Of a stretch of 64,000 nt of DNA, positions 10,981-23,735 are shown one piece after another. The stretch covers positions 120,568 to 184,567 of the forward strand of contig VWZX01005764.1 in assembly GCA_013399015.1 (NCBI GenBank), given 5' to 3'. The notes under the pieces were generated by a model. The model was not told the DNA's origin. It worked only from the letters and a program-made list of their open reading frames with translations, and made no database searches. The DNA is from Galbula dea (lineage: Eukaryota; Chordata; Aves; Piciformes; Galbulidae). Position 1 is the first letter of the stretch, and every line of letters begins with the position of its first letter. The position numbers and the translations under genes were made by a program.

Positions 10981-13824
10981 ACTGCAGTGTTTAGAGCCAG
11001 TGCTAGCTGGGGGAAAGCCTACAGGTAGAAAATAGAGTTGGAAATGGAACTGCAAGTGTGAGAGGTTCATTTGCTGTGAATCCAGCAATCATCACCTGGA
11101 GGCCATGAGGGCCAAAGTGATCTAAAATCAGGAGGTTGCTGCAGTAGAGTGTCCTAATCTCCCAGGATATAGTTTGATCTGGGGCTCAGCTCTGCATGTT
11201 TTCCAGTGGAAGTCTGATTAGTGCTTCATCATTGGTTGCAAGTAAATATCTTGTGTGATGTAGATATGTGTCACACTGCTGGTTGAGCAAAGGCAGCTCA
11301 GGTGCCTCAGGCATACTTGATATGCTTGGTGCTGGGGAGGGGAGGGGGAAATGCAGTTGGTTTCTTTCCTTGTCATATCTGTACCCATCAAAACAAAGAA
11401 GTTTTGACTTGAATAAAAGAGAGGGTATTGTTTTCAAAGCTAATTACAGTCTGTCTCAGGACAACCTAACATTAGATTATTTATTTATATATTTAAAGCT
11501 ATTGAAAGTCAAATGAAAAGGTACTTGAAATGAAAAGCCATTGAAAATGTTGAATTATTGCTGTGCTTCAAATTCAGCAGAAATCTGTTCTGTTCATCTT
11601 TTGCTCAAACTCATTTCTAAACATTTTGACATCACCCATTTGACAGTTTTCCCAGGAAAAAAAAAAAGTAAAGTTTAACATGTTAACCTATTCTGATTTA
11701 ATTATTCTATCTCAAGCTGTGGTTTTATGTGAGCTGAAGAGAACCAGTTGCTAGGTTGTGCTCACATCCTGAGTGGTAGGAGCCAACCCCAGGAGGTGAA
11801 GACAATAGGAAAGGTGCACAATGAACACTTGTGGATGGACTTGAAGCAGGCAAGATTTTCAGCAGGCTTGGGCTTGCCTTTTGCCTTCCTGTGGCTGAAG
11901 TTGCTGGGATGAGCAGCCCTGGCAGGCTGCTGCTGAGCAATTTGGGAAGCCCATTTACACCTGCTCTCAAATGAGAATGGCTTCTTTCCATTGCTACCAG
12001 GTGTGGAGGAAGGTGGGTGGTGCTGTGGAGATGAAAGGATATTCTGAAGTCATGACCTTCATGTAAAATCTGAGTTGTGCCAGAGCAGTTTTGAGTCTTA
12101 TGGCTTAGCAAGGTGAGCTGAGACTCCAGAGTTTACCTTTACAGTTGACACTTGTGAGAAGTGCAGGTTGTTTTGCTTTTCTTTAAACAGAAGCTATCTG
12201 TCTGGAGGACAGGGACTGGTCTTTTTTGGAGGGGTTATTTTGTTTGCTTCTATAGTGAAGGACTTTCCTGCCCACCCAGGGCAGGAAGCTTGCTCCTACT
12301 GCCTGCTCTGTATCAGAGGATGCTTTGCTTGAGCAGGAGAGCATGCTCAAGGGGCTCAGGTTTGTTCAAGTTCTCATCTTCTGCTCCAGGTTATTGATCC
12401 TTTCTCAGCACATGCTTCTGACTTCTCCCTCCCTCCCTTCTGAGGTGCTGCATTCTCTTTTCCCTGATGTATACACATCTTGGACATGGCTGAACTATGG
12501 GGGGAGGTTTGCCTGCTCTCTTCCCCTTGTAGAGCCATGTGTGTGAAACCTTTCCCTACCACAAACCCTGTGATTCTCACCAAAGTAAATAAACCAGCTT
12601 CATGTTATCTCATATTTATGGTCTGGGAGGCTTGCTCATGGCTTCTGAATGTAACCAGTCCTTACCATAGCTCTTAGGTTAGAAGGGAGAGGGAAGAACC
12701 AGCTCAAACTGGAGGGCTCCTGCCATAGAGTCCATTGACCAGTTTGCAGGAGGGTTCAGCTCACACCACCCTTGGCAAAACTCTTCAATAATTAACTGGT
12801 CATCCACTTGGCTAGGAGAGACAGGGAGCTTTCTGAGCTGTTGTTTAACATCTCCTTCTTGACTGACACCTGTGTATCAATAAAAAGCAAGAGCTACTTC
12901 AGCAAAGGCTGCCCATGCTTAAGTTGTTGGGCACTTCAGGTGTACTTCAGCTTCCTTGGAGAGCTTTGAAGTAGGAAAAAGTTGTGTTTAAGTTGGACTG
13001 CTCTACAGTAGTACAGCATGAATAGTGTGTATTTCATATTAGAATCAATTCTGAACTTGCTGCAGAAAACTGGCAGCAGCTGGGTGTCTCCACATGCTTT
13101 GGAGGTAAAACCAGAGCTCCAGCAAGTGCCCTGCTACCTGTTAAAGACAATAATTCCTATCTTTTTGGGGGGGGAGGCTGCAAAGAGGCAGTGCTATTCA
13201 CTGGACAACACAGGATAGAGAAACCTTTTGTTGCTATAAAGGCTTCAGGAGGTATGTACCTCCTCCTCCATCTCCAGCCAGCTGGGAATGGGAGCAGGTC
13301 TAGCAAGAAATGGTGTCTAGAAACTGGAGTAGCTGAAACTAGCAGCTGTGTTTTGCAGTTCCAGGAGATCCTGTGACAGATTCCACTGGAGCTGCTTGTG
13401 GAAAACTGGTTGCTCTTGGGTTCACTTGGACAGATTTGCTTCCCACTGTTCCAAACAGGAAAAAATACTGACAGGTGGATGAACACAGCTTTTTTTGTAT
13501 CAGTTAATGAAGGGTTTTCTATTTTTAGGTACTGTTTTATGAGTTGGAATCTTATCCCTTGGACAGTTCAGGATACAGGCATTTACCCAAAAACCTCTGT
13601 GCATTTCCCCTCCCTGAGTGCTTTTCTTATCTAAATAGCAAATACTGTGATTTAATAATGAACAATAAACTCAACAGCTGGCAAATAAAGATGGGAGCTA
13701 GTGAGTGGAGTAAAAATGAAGACAGTCCTGCAGCCATTGGGCTGCATTTTTGGATAGTGATTTTGTCATTGGGAAACTAGTGAGAGAGAGACAAAACTCC
13801 TCGAGGTGTGGTAGCAGCTGGCAG

Positions 13825-13896
13825 TCTGCAGCTAGGTAAGGACTGTAGTCATTACCTTAGAATCCCTGTTCAATGAAAAATCACTCGAGAAAAGTC
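13825..13896 (+). repeat. 72-bp duplicated segment, copy A
   Basis: This segment aligns without gaps to 15236-15307 with about 8 mismatches in 71-72 bases, including the shared words taggtaaggactgt, accttagaat, cctgttca and gaaaaatcactc. Flanking sequence on both sides is unrelated. It contains a splice-donor-like ag|gtaagg near its left end. I do not recognise it as CR1. It may be a piece of an unidentified interspersed repeat or a local duplication. Confidence 0.8.
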
Positions 13897-15235
13897 AGTA
13901 TCTCTCCCATGTGGAACCAGATTGTGACCTGAACCCTGAAACTCTGCAGCAGGGCTGCAGAACACAGGTATTTACTCTGGATGCAGAGACAGAGGCACAA
14001 AGTTCTGCCTAAAACCCAAAGTCAGCCAGGTGATCTTCAAAATGACTCCTAAGATGATGCAGCAGAGAGGAAAAGAGGCAGTGCACTGAGTTAGGCTGCA
14101 TTTTAGCCCCAATGCTGATCAAAATCCCACTGCCTTTTATGAAGGGGCCATTTCCCCTTTGTTCTTAGCATGCTCACAAGGAGCTTCTGAGCCACATCCC
14201 ATCTGAAGCCAGCTGCAGCTAGCTGCTCTTTTTATTAAGAAGATATTTTGCCTAAGCCTGACATTCTTAAGACAGGCCATAACTTTTTGACAGCCACAAT
14301 ATCTTGAGATCTCCCAGAACCTTCCTCTCCAGGAGCAGGAAGCAGGGGATGTTTCATGTCCCATGACACATGAGGGAACAAGCTTATCTGGATAGCTACT
14401 ACTTCTGTGACAATTTGCTTGCATTCAGACAAGATTATTCCCCTGATCTTGTCAGGCCACACAAATAAATGAAATGAGCAGAGGCAACAGCTCCCATAAA
14501 AACTGCAGTCACAAACCACATCTTTGTCATGGCTTGCAGTCAGTTTCCAACTTTTCCTCTGAACAAACCATTTCCCTCCTCTTTTCCCTCCCCTCCTTTT
14601 TTCTTCATTAAAAAGCTTCTCTTGAAGTTCATCCTCAGCTGAACCAAGGACCATTCCCCTGACATCTCACTCTTCAACAGTGACACTACTTGCAGTGGTT
14701 TCCCCAATCTCCTGCCAGAGTAACCCTGCAGACCTGAGTCTGCTTGTCAGTATTGCTTGAGCCTTTTCTTTTACCAACCCCTTGCTGCTTCAGAGATCTT
14801 AATGCTGCTGCATAGTTCTGACCTTTTCTGCTCTCCTTTTGCCCTGTGCTGTAGTTTTGGAGTCCTTGGCCTGGATGTGTGAGAGGTCATGGGTTTGTTG
14901 TAGGGTGCTGAGGAGGATGGCCAGAGCCCTTAGCTGTTCTCTGCAGGAGAAGCAGGACTTTCCATACTGCCTGTGCCTGGCTGGGCATCCTGATGATGAG
15001 CTTGTCTCTGGAGCTGAAGAGGCTTTCAGATGTGTTTTGGAGAGGACTGATTCTCTGTTTTTCCTTTGGCAGCAGTGCCCAGGGCATCAGCCAATCCCTA
15101 GAGGAGTCTTTTGAAAGGACTGGTGACTTGGAGAGCGGGGGCACTGCAGAGCTGTGTTCTGGCAGTGAGTCAGTGACATTTCAGTCACTTGCATCCTGTG
15201 GAAACCAAAGACAGATTTATTTCTTGCTCCATGAG
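13897..15235. other. Spacer between the two copies of the 72-bp segment
   Basis: Unique sequence. A minus-strand frame of 139 codons (14235-14654) starts in a purine-rich strand (opposite a C/T tract at about 14560-14605), giving a Lys/Arg/Glu-rich start. No known domain. I do not see terminal repeats that would turn the pair of 72-bp copies into one element. Confidence 0.5.
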
Positions 15236-15307
15236 TTTGCAGATAGGTAAGGACTGTGGTCATCACCTTAGAATTCCTGTTCAGGGAAAAATCACTCAAG
15301 AAAAGTC
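15236..15307 (+). repeat. 72-bp duplicated segment, copy B
   Basis: Direct-orientation partner of 13825-13896, exactly 1,411 bases downstream, about 89 percent identical by hand alignment. The similarity ends at aaaagtc on the right and at ttgca on the left. The direct orientation and spacing fit a local duplication, but the sharp ends also fit two copies of a short unknown repeat. Confidence 0.8.
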
Positions 15308-15571
15308 CATCTCTGAAAGAAAATGGGCAGAGGTGTCCCATCTCTAGAGCACATTTGTTTCTCTGGCCAGCAGAGAATCTCCTGGATGTTCTTTCTGAAG
15401 GTGATCAGTAGAGAACAGGTATTCCCACTGGCAGTGGTGGGTATGTGTGTGCTGGGGGAGGTCAGACAGACACTGCTCACTCCCACTGTCCTGAAGGACA
15501 AAAACCAGAAGGGTTTACAAACAGGGCAAGCCTCTGAGGGATTGAATTTGGGAAGCCTGGCAGACTACACC

Positions 15572-15750
15572 ACAGAATCATTAAGGCTGGAAAAGACCTG
15601 CAAGATCACCAAGTCCAATCATTGACCCACACCCCCATGCCACTAACCATGTTGCAAAGTGCCATGTCTATATGGTTTTTTTTGAAGCCCTCCAGGGGCT
15701 ATGAATCCACCACTGCCCTGGGCAGCCTGGGCCAATGCTTAACCACCACC
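15572..15750 (-). mobile_element. CR1 LINE 3' fragment
   Basis: The + strand carries cagaatcattaaggctgg, agatcaccaagtccaatcattgaccca, then a diverged stretch, then cctccaggggctatgaatccaccactgccctgggcagcctgggccaatgctt. This matches the complement of the CR1 subfamily whose 3' region encodes the C-terminal end of the reverse-transcriptase protein. A run of eight T interrupts it at about 15676. It is 5' truncated just after the gggcagcctg block. It follows about 265 bp after the second copy of the 72-bp duplicated segment, with no sign that the two are linked. Confidence 0.88.
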
Positions 15751-16099
15751 AGCAGAGACATTTGAGAACCAACTGCCATTTGCACTGCCTCCACTTTATG
15801 CTGTTACTATTTAATGGAATGTTTTCAATGTCTCCATAGCCTGTCCTTCAACCATTCCTTCCCTGTTCTACTAAATCAAGGGCTTTACCTATGTCTGGAA
15901 AAAGGCAGTAGATTCTTGTGGCTGTTTTAAAAGCATCTAAAATTTATTGGTCCCATTTCATCTGCTCTTCTTGTGTGCTGGAAGTCACTAATGTGGCAGT
16001 TACACCTAAGCAGAGCAAACTAAACTGTGAGTTGGAAAGGCTTGAGTGTATAGCTCCTCACTAGCAGCAGGGGCTCATGGAGTGCTGGCTCACTGACTG

Positions 16100-16330
16100 G
16101 GCTTTGGCAAATGTTTGTTTTGATATTCCTAATTAGAATTAGCATATTATTGGCAGTCGACCCTGTGCAGCATTTGGAGCCTGATCACCCAGCTTCCCTT
16201 TGGTGTTTTGTTGTGCATCATGCGTGGGAGCTGTGCCAGGAAAAGCAGCATTCTGCTTTGAGAGCCAATGCCTAATGTCTGCCTTTCATTAGCTCAACCT
16301 GATCATTTCTCTGGCTGTTATTTCTGTCTT
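16100..16330. promoter_or_regulatory. Candidate noncoding regulatory element
   Basis: Contains the palindrome ctaattag (16129-16136) and, immediately after it, the POU/octamer-like attagcat (16138-16145). Further on are tgtgcatcatgcgtgg and ctttcattagctcaacctgatca. Sequence is non-repetitive and lacks reading frames. The paired sites are seen; enhancer function is inference. Confidence 0.2.
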
Positions 16331-17924
16331 TTCCCCCCTGGTGTCATGTAGTCAAGTCCATCAAGCAGAGGTGGAAAAGCCAACTGGTAATGCTACCGGT
16401 AGTAGCACGGGGCTGGGGGTGAGGAGTTTGTGTGCACATGGAACAGAAACCATGTTCAGTGCTGCCTGATCAGCTCTTATGGGTTTGATCCCAAAATGTT
16501 GCCCTGCTTTATTAAAGCATTCTACCCCAGACTTGAGAAAGGACAAGACCTTGTGGGACTACCCTATATTAACTGGGAGGGTCAGAGTGCCAGAGTGTGT
16601 TAAGGTTCCTGCAAACATCTCCCATCTCACACAGAAATCTTGTGTAGTTGAGCAGGAAAGAGCTTGGAGGATTTGCCTGATGCTCTGGATGCTGCTCAGG
16701 CCAGGCAGCTGCTGTAAATTCAACTGTTGCCTCATTGGAGTTACAGAGAAGTGACCACTGTGCCTATGCATCTCAGCATTAGAGTGCATGTGCAGAAAGC
16801 CTGATCCTCCAGTTTGCCAGCCCAGTCTGAGACTGCTGAACATGAATCTGGAATATGTGCAGGGAGAATTAGTTGTGATGTAGTTTGGATAGGCTGGGTC
16901 CTCTGCCAATGCACACACTGTTAATATCTGCTGAAGAAACCCAAGTGCTTCAAGATCAGTCTGAGAAATGTACAGAGGTCACTGAAGAAGCTTCTCCAAG
17001 TACAGCTGCCCAAGCAGTGGCTTTCCTGCTTGAGTGAGGATCTGGGAGTATGAACTACAGGCATTTTAAGCCACTGTAATTGTAAAAGATCCTGGGTTTT
17101 GATGTGGAAAAACTAGGCTGGATAACAGGGATGATGGTTGAAGGAAACACGTCAGGGACAAAATGTTCAGAGAACACAGAGGAATCCTGAGCAGCTCAGC
17201 AGTGGAGTGGCCACTGTCAGGACCATCCACATGTGTAGCTGGCACATGGAATTTCTCCCAACAGGCTTCTCCAGAGCCAGCCTTCTCCTCTAGAACAGGA
17301 GAGCTTCTTGTTGTGATGGGAGAAGCTGAAGAGGGCATAGATTAAGTACCCAGCTTCTGGTTCTAGACCCTGTTGTCCAAATCCTGTCTTCATCAGCAAT
17401 CCGCTCTTGTGAGCACTGGGAGTTTTTTGCTCTCTTTGCATGACCTGTGAAAAGAAGCTGTGTTACAAGAAATGTAGATCAAGGACCTTGTTCATCATTA
17501 ATACAGCTGAGATATGGATGGCTGCAAATTGAGCAGAGTGACCCTTCTCAGTGACTCTGGAGCACTCCAGACTGATGGAGAAGGCTGCCCCATTAGCCTT
17601 GCTGCTGATTCAGTATCTTTCAGTGACATTGGTATTAAAACATGTTTATGTAGAACAAGAAAATTGTGCAATGTACTGTTCAGAATAGGCTTTCTCTTGC
17701 CTGTTGGTTGAACTCATTTATTTAGGCTGCTGGTTGATTAAGCCCCAAGCTACAGCAAGAAGTTGCAAAAAAAGAATTAAGAGAAGCAGCCCTCACCAGT
17801 TGTGGCCTAAGCAAAACTCTCCAATTAGAGCTCAGTAATGAGTTTATTAAAACTGAAATGGATGAGAGGAATAAGTGGTGAGATGGCAATTGTTTCTCAT
17901 AACTGACCTTAGCTAAATGCAATT

Positions 17925-18365
17925 GGAAGAGACATACATAATGCTAACTGGGAGGATTTAATTTGGGTTGGGATAATCATGCTTTGAGCACTGCATGCTG
18001 TCCTCATTCAAGATATTAATGCAGTCCATATTCTCTTAAAAGCCTGGGACATGAAGTTTTGCTAACAGATGTGCAACAGATTGAGTTGGAAACAATCTAA
18101 GAGTAGTCAAAAGAGCTGCTTGGGTTATGATTTATAACAAGCATCTAGTTTCCAATTTCAAAAGGTACAAGTCTGTGTGACTTCTAATGCTTGTGATTCA
18201 CAGGTAGTTACCACCAGTTCCCATTAATGGCAAATGATGATGATTTACATAATGCTAATATCTATTCATTATTTAAATCCTTAATTATGTGTGCAGCTGT
18301 GTGGTGCAGTAAAATAATAAAAGGATAATAAAGGCAGGAAGTAATGGTTCTTTAAAGTAACTGGG
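17925..18365. promoter_or_regulatory. Candidate noncoding regulatory element (about 440 bp)
   Basis: The longest block of this texture in the window. AT-rich, non-repetitive, free of open frames, with many TAAT/ATTA cores, atgctaat at 18252-18259 (octamer-like), cccattaatggcaaatgatgatg, and ccttaattatgtgtgcagc. The right edge has two near-copies of aataataaagg-type words (about 18312-18333). Deep conservation would be expected if it is a developmental enhancer; that cannot be tested here. Confidence 0.25.
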
Positions 18366-19164
18366 AAGGGAGTCACATTAAAAGAAAGAAGATAAAAATC
18401 ATAGTTGTGCAGGATCCTCCTGGGGTCTTGTGATGGCTACTGGGAAAGAGAGGGCTCCTGTTAGCATTGCCTGAAGACTTGGGTCCTGGTTCTGCTGCTG
18501 ACTTTTGCAGTAGAGTTCAGATGCCCATTTTGATTCTTTTTTGATGTGAAAGCTTTCTTAACCCCATGTGAAAACCAGTTGTTCCTCAGAAAACCAAACC
18601 CTAGCTTGTTCTCTCCCTGTTAGAACTGCCTGCTCAGAACTGAAAAGTGTATTAATATGGGTTTTCTACCCTATAATTCTTTTTTTTCCACTGCTTCATA
18701 CTTCAGAATGAACCTCAGAGGTTCCAGGGTGTCCATTGCTGGTCTGCTGTGACCTTGCCACCTTTGCCATTGGTTTATACAAGGCTGGTGACCCTGTGAG
18801 CACCTGCTCACAACTGATCCCTTGGCTCTTTTTCTGTTAACTGATTCCTCATTAGTACACTTTCACAGGGTGCTGGAACTGTAACCTCAGCTCACATACC
18901 CAGCTTGAGTTTTCAGACCAGTTGGGGCTTGAAAGCTGAACTGTTTATTTACCCCAGGGGTGTGTGGTGATGTTGAGCTGAGCATTGCTGTGGGTGCTGG
19001 GCTGGTGGGCTTTGGGAATTTGGCTTTTGGAGAGGGTGGGTGGTTTGGGTTTTTTGGAGGGGCAGAGGGTGAGCTGACAGGCAAGTAGTTCTGAGGATGG
19101 CTACTGTGACTTCAGCATTCCAGCAGATCCACACAGGGGTGCTGTTCCAGGAAAAGCAACAGGT

Positions 19165-19420
19165 GATGGGCTATTAATTAGGGTTAAAAAAGAGCTTAGG
19201 CAAAGGAGGAGAGAGCTTGAGAGTTGCCCATCAATTTTCAACACTTCCATTTAACTCCAAAACATCATAATGGACAAGTCTGTGCTTGTCAAACACTAAT
19301 GATCAAAGTCTTGTCCTCAGACACAAAGCTACTATAGCAATTAAGTAGATGAATAGCTTCCAGGTTGTTAATGAGACACAAAAGGCTTTTGTAATTGGTA
19401 TTGCCTTGGAAATTCCAGAG
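19165..19420. other. AT-rich block resembling a conserved noncoding element
   Basis: Words such as ctattaattagggtt, catcaattttcaacac, aacactaatgatcaaag, gcaattaagtagatgaatag and tgttaatgagac, without repeats or open frames. Same texture as the block at 17925-18365, 0.8 kb away. Confidence 0.18.
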
Positions 19421-22255
19421 TCTGTGTCACTGATGTGAGATGGGGAACTGCTGCTGGCATGCCTGAGATGGGATCATTCCCCTCTTACCTTCCTGCACAG
19501 CTGAGAAAAGTGGGTGTGTGCCATTCTGTGTCTTGGTCAGGCAGTGACTCCTCTGGGCTTGCTGCTGGGTTCCTCTCCAGTCCTGGAGGAGTGCACATCC
19601 TCCTGGCAGCAGGGGAGTCTGTGGCATCCCTTTGGTACAAGGGAATGCAGTCTCTTGTGCAGGCATTGTTCCCTTTGGGCACCAAGGAAGATTTAGCTTT
19701 GCTAGGTGATTCCTAAGTACAAAGTTTGGCAGCATTCCCTCCCTTGGGTTGTCCCAAAGAGACAAGGAAGGGTGACAGTTCAGTGATCAGGGTTATCTCA
19801 GAGGGCTCTGACTCCACAAGAGGCTGTTGCCATAGCTAGGGACATTTGATTATTTCCATGCAAGAAATGTTTGCTTTGGTGTGCTGCCATTTGGGAGCAT
19901 GTGCTTTGGAGGGGCAGGAGGGATGCAGCAGCAGCACTTCTAACAACCACTCCTGAATGCAGTGCTGCCATGGGCTTAGCTGGCACTGCTGGTTTCATCA
20001 GGTGTGTTCACCTGTAACAGCAACCTGGCTTGGACCAGCACTAGGGTGGCCAGCAGGACCAGGGTGTAGTGTTCTTTACCTCAATGGAAGAGGTAGAAAG
20101 ACATCTCCAGGAATCTCTCTCACTCTGACAGCTTTGTGGGGCTGGGTGATAACCTGTGAGCTGGCCCTGCAGCTGGATGGCAATCAAGAACGTGGGATAG
20201 GTGTGCAACAGATAATGCAGGTGCCCTGCAGCTGGAGGGCTCTAGAATGCTGCAGCAGAAACCCCTAAATGCCTGGGACTGATCTTTTTGTGCTGTGGCT
20301 GTTGTGTGTTAGATGTTTTTTGGAGCCCACCTGGAGAAATAGATGTGACAGCTGCTGGGGGTTTGGTCACACCTCAGTAGGAAATGAAAAGCACCAGACA
20401 GTTGTCACTAGAAAATGGTCTGAGAGGCTGTAAGGTTGCCAGTTCCAAAGGAGGGGTTCCAGTGAGGGAGGGAACAGACTGCCCTGCTGCAGTCATGGTC
20501 TGAAACTATCCTCTGTGGGGTGGGAAAGAGCCCTGCATGTGTATCCCTGCTGAAGTCTTTTCACAGAAGACTGCTTACAGCTGACTTGGCTGCAGAACCT
20601 TGCCAGTGTATTTTCATGTAACCCTCTGCTATATTCTGGCTGCACTGGCTGCCAAAAAGCCTGACAGCACATTTGATGGCTGATATTCCTAGCTTATTCA
20701 AACCTTTTATTTTATGCTAGTTCCAATCAGCCATTGAGGAATGGATTAAGATTCAAGCACCACAGGGTCACTGGGATGGAAATAGGAGTTCAATAAATGT
20801 CATCTTTTGTGGCACTAAATTGACTGTTTAAGGGTTCAGCCCTTCATTGAACCTTGGTTTCTGCTGATTGAAACCTTTGCTGAGGACCTGGTGTAGGGAA
20901 GATATGTGGTGGCTAAAGCTTGCTGATTGCCCAGGGCTATTTATAGAAGCCTGTGCCCTGTTGTGAAAAGAGATTTCTGCACCAAGTGCTCTGCAGTCCT
21001 GATGGTCTTCATGGAGCCTTGAGCTGCCTTGTGTCACAGGAGTAGCCTCCTAAGATGTTTGGATGCTGAAAGCAAAACTTCAGAGTAACTCAGGGATCAG
21101 AGCCCCAAAATACCATTATAAAAAGCTGCCAGCTGTGTGCAAACCCTGATGTGCAGACCAGTTGTCTGTCCCAGCACCCTCACTGGTTTCTAGATTCTTC
21201 CCCCCATTCCCTCTGCCACCCTGTGAGCATTTGGAAGTTGAGCCAGAGGATTCCAGCGTTGCCCTGGGGCATCCTGCCTGTTTCCACTCCAGCAGAAAAT
21301 GATTTTAAAGGTCATTTCCCCCTGATGCTGTGGCCTGCATTCTCCTCCAGGCATAAAGATAAGACATAAACAGTGAAGTCCATTTGCAACCCATTTAAAG
21401 GTTACAGGACTCTCAGTGTTGTGAAGGAGAGGAAAAGATGCTGAGGCTTCTGGCTGCAGATGTCAAATAGAAGTTCCCTTTTCATAAGGAGATTTGGCCT
21501 TCCCCAGGCTAAGCCCTGAGGAGGAACTCACCATTTGTGCTTAATTTTTCACAGCCATTTACTGCAGCAGTGGAGAAAATGAGAAGGGATTGAATTAATG
21601 GAACTTTTCCCTGAGTTTCAGCTCCTGAGCTGTGGAGAAGACAAATACCTTGAGCCTCCATCACATAGTGAGGTCAGTGCAAAGAAAGTCAGGCTTGCCA
21701 CGACTATCTTGATCCTCTAGTTTTCCCCTGAGCTCTGAGGCTGATGCTTTGAGCTATGTAGACCCTGCTGCTTAAGTCCTCTGTGCCTGTGTGGTGAGTT
21801 TGAGGTAGATGTTCTGAGGTAGCCAGGCTGTAGCAGGGCTTTATCTCTTCCTGAAGATGCCCATGGAGGATTGGGCAGGGAGTTGGGGCTTATCTCATCC
21901 CATTGCTGCATACTTAAGAGGGAGTGCTTTAGCTAGCAGTGGGAGTGCTGCTGCATTTCCTCTCATCTTTCTATGAACAGAGACACAGGACATGAAAAGC
22001 AGATTAAATCCCTGCCCCCTCCAGAGGGTGATTCAGCACACTTCTCCCCACCCCCCCTTCTCTGCATCACTTCTCACTGAAGTGTTTTGAACCATCTGGA
22101 GATCCACAGGACAGGTCCAGGGCTGAGTCCTCTGCACAGGCTGCTCACACAAACAGTCCTTGCACTCTGCTGCCCTTCTGGGCATTATCTTGTGAGTCCT
22201 GTGCCCTTCCTTCCCAAGTCCTGCTCACTCTCTCTGCTCTCAGTCAGACTTTTAT

Positions 22256-22280
22256 GTGTATATATCTATATATATATCTT
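22256..22280. repeat. (TA)n-rich microsatellite
   Basis: gtgtatatatctatatatatatct: two TA runs split by a C. Self-complementary, possible site of length variation. Confidence 0.85.
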
Positions 22281-23203
22281 GCAAAATATACTCCTGAGCA
22301 GCCCTTGTGTTACCTGTTGGCACAAGGATCATTCAGAATTGCTCAATCCCCATTTGTCTCCCTAAAGACCAAAAAGTGTCATGAGATCACTGCTTCCTCA
22401 GGCAAGCTGCTGTGAGTTCACTTCCCAAGAGCTTGCACTGCTCTATCTTGGCCTCCCCTCTCCCTCTTCCCACCAGTAACACCCAAACCAAAAGCACTCT
22501 TGGGGAAACAACTATGCTGTGCAGACACAGGACAGAAGATCCCTAAATTCAAGAAGGTCTCAAGGTAGAGGAACTTTCCTTTTCTGGAGAGAAGATTTTC
22601 CTGTTCAGATAGTTTCTTCAGCATGTTATTTATGCACCTGTGTTTCAGCAAACATCTTGCTCCTGCCACCATGTAAATAAGGCATTCTCCCTGTAAATAA
22701 GGGATTGATTGATCTAACAAGGAAGGCTTGGGTGTGTGTGGCAGAGCAGCTCCAAGCAAGAGGAGAATGTCTGAGAAAAGCAGCACATAAAAATTGCATG
22801 GTATTTACATGAAAATAAAGGTGTGAAGCTCTGAAGAGCAAAGACAATGCTTGGGAGAAGACTGGCAGCAAATGGAGTTATTGAATGTTTAAAACAGTGC
22901 CTGCAAAGCAGGGCAGGTTTGGATCTAAAGATCAACTGAGCCTCTCATTTCAGGAGGGTTTAGAGCCATAAGACTTGTCACATGTGAGCTAACAGCTATC
23001 ATGGGAGGATAACTTTTGATGAGAATTTATGAATTATGAATTTTCCTTTCTGACACTGAGTCAGAGCAGATGAATTCTGTTTCTTACTGCAGTAAACAAG
23101 GGAAGTTTTCTCCTCAGTTGTACAGGTTTTGCTGATTTCACTTTCTTCTCAGCATGGAAAGAGGTTCCAAAGGGAAACTTTGTTTATCTGTAAGGACACC
23201 CCA

Positions 23204-23735
23204 AATCCTTGAATAGTTTAGGGGGGAAGGGACCTTTCAGAGTCATCTAGTGTAATCCTCCCTGCAGTCAGCAGGGACATCTCCAACCAGAGCAGGTTGC
23301 TCAGAGCCCCAAACAACCTGACCTGGAATGGTTCTAGGGATGGGACATCTCCCACCTCTCTGGGCAGCATGGGACAGGCTCTCACCACCCTCAGTGGAAA
23401 AAAACCTTCTTCCTCATATCTAGTCTAAACCTCCCTCTTCTAGCTGAAAACCATTCCCCTTTGTCCTATTGCTCCTAAGTAGTTTATTGGCATCTTTTCT
23501 GTAGCACCCTTGAAGTACTGGAAGGCTTCAGTAAGGTTTCCCCAGAGCCTTCTCTTCTCCAGGCTGAACAACCCCAACTCTCTCAGCCTGGCCTCACAGC
23601 AGAAGGGTTCTAGCCCTCAGGTCATCACTGTGGCCTCCTGAACCCCCTCCAGCAGGTCCATGTCTCTGCTGTGCTGAGGGCTCCAGAGCTGGACACAAGT
23701 CAAGCTGAGGTCTATGATCAGCAGAGCTATGACAT
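23204..23735 (-). mobile_element. CR1 LINE 3' fragment, longest in the window
   Basis: About 530 bp read continuously as the complement of CR1. The order is a diverged tail, gaagggacctttcagagtcatctagtgtaatcc, gcagggacatctccaaccagagcaggttgctcagagcccc, a block with ctctgggcagc and ctcaccaccctca, aaaccttcttcctcatatctagtctaaacctccctcttc, cattcccctttgtcctattgct, then ccagagccttctcttctccaggctgaac and agctggacacaag. The coding strand is the minus strand and includes the C-terminal part of the CR1 reverse-transcriptase ORF, but no long open frame survives there. This is an old, inactivated copy, truncated at its 5' end near 23735. Confidence 0.93.

Larger units (their letters stand above)
7093..13824. 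other. Unique DNA, no gene recognised
   Basis: Holds the G/T-rich tract, the GAGCT run, the 23-bp tandem duplication, an A11 run at about 11657 and an AT-rich element-like block. No CR1 copy was found and no open frame resembles a known protein. Confidence 0.55.
15751..23203. other. Unique DNA with candidate regulatory blocks, no gene recognised
   Basis: Contains the element-like blocks at 16.1, 17.9 and 19.2 kb and the TA run at 22.26 kb. The rest is GC-moderate unique sequence with short frames only. Confidence 0.55.

Noticed and set aside
14235..14654. 139-codon minus-strand frame between the 72-bp copies
   Set aside because: Start region is low-complexity purine-rich; no domain seen; chance length.
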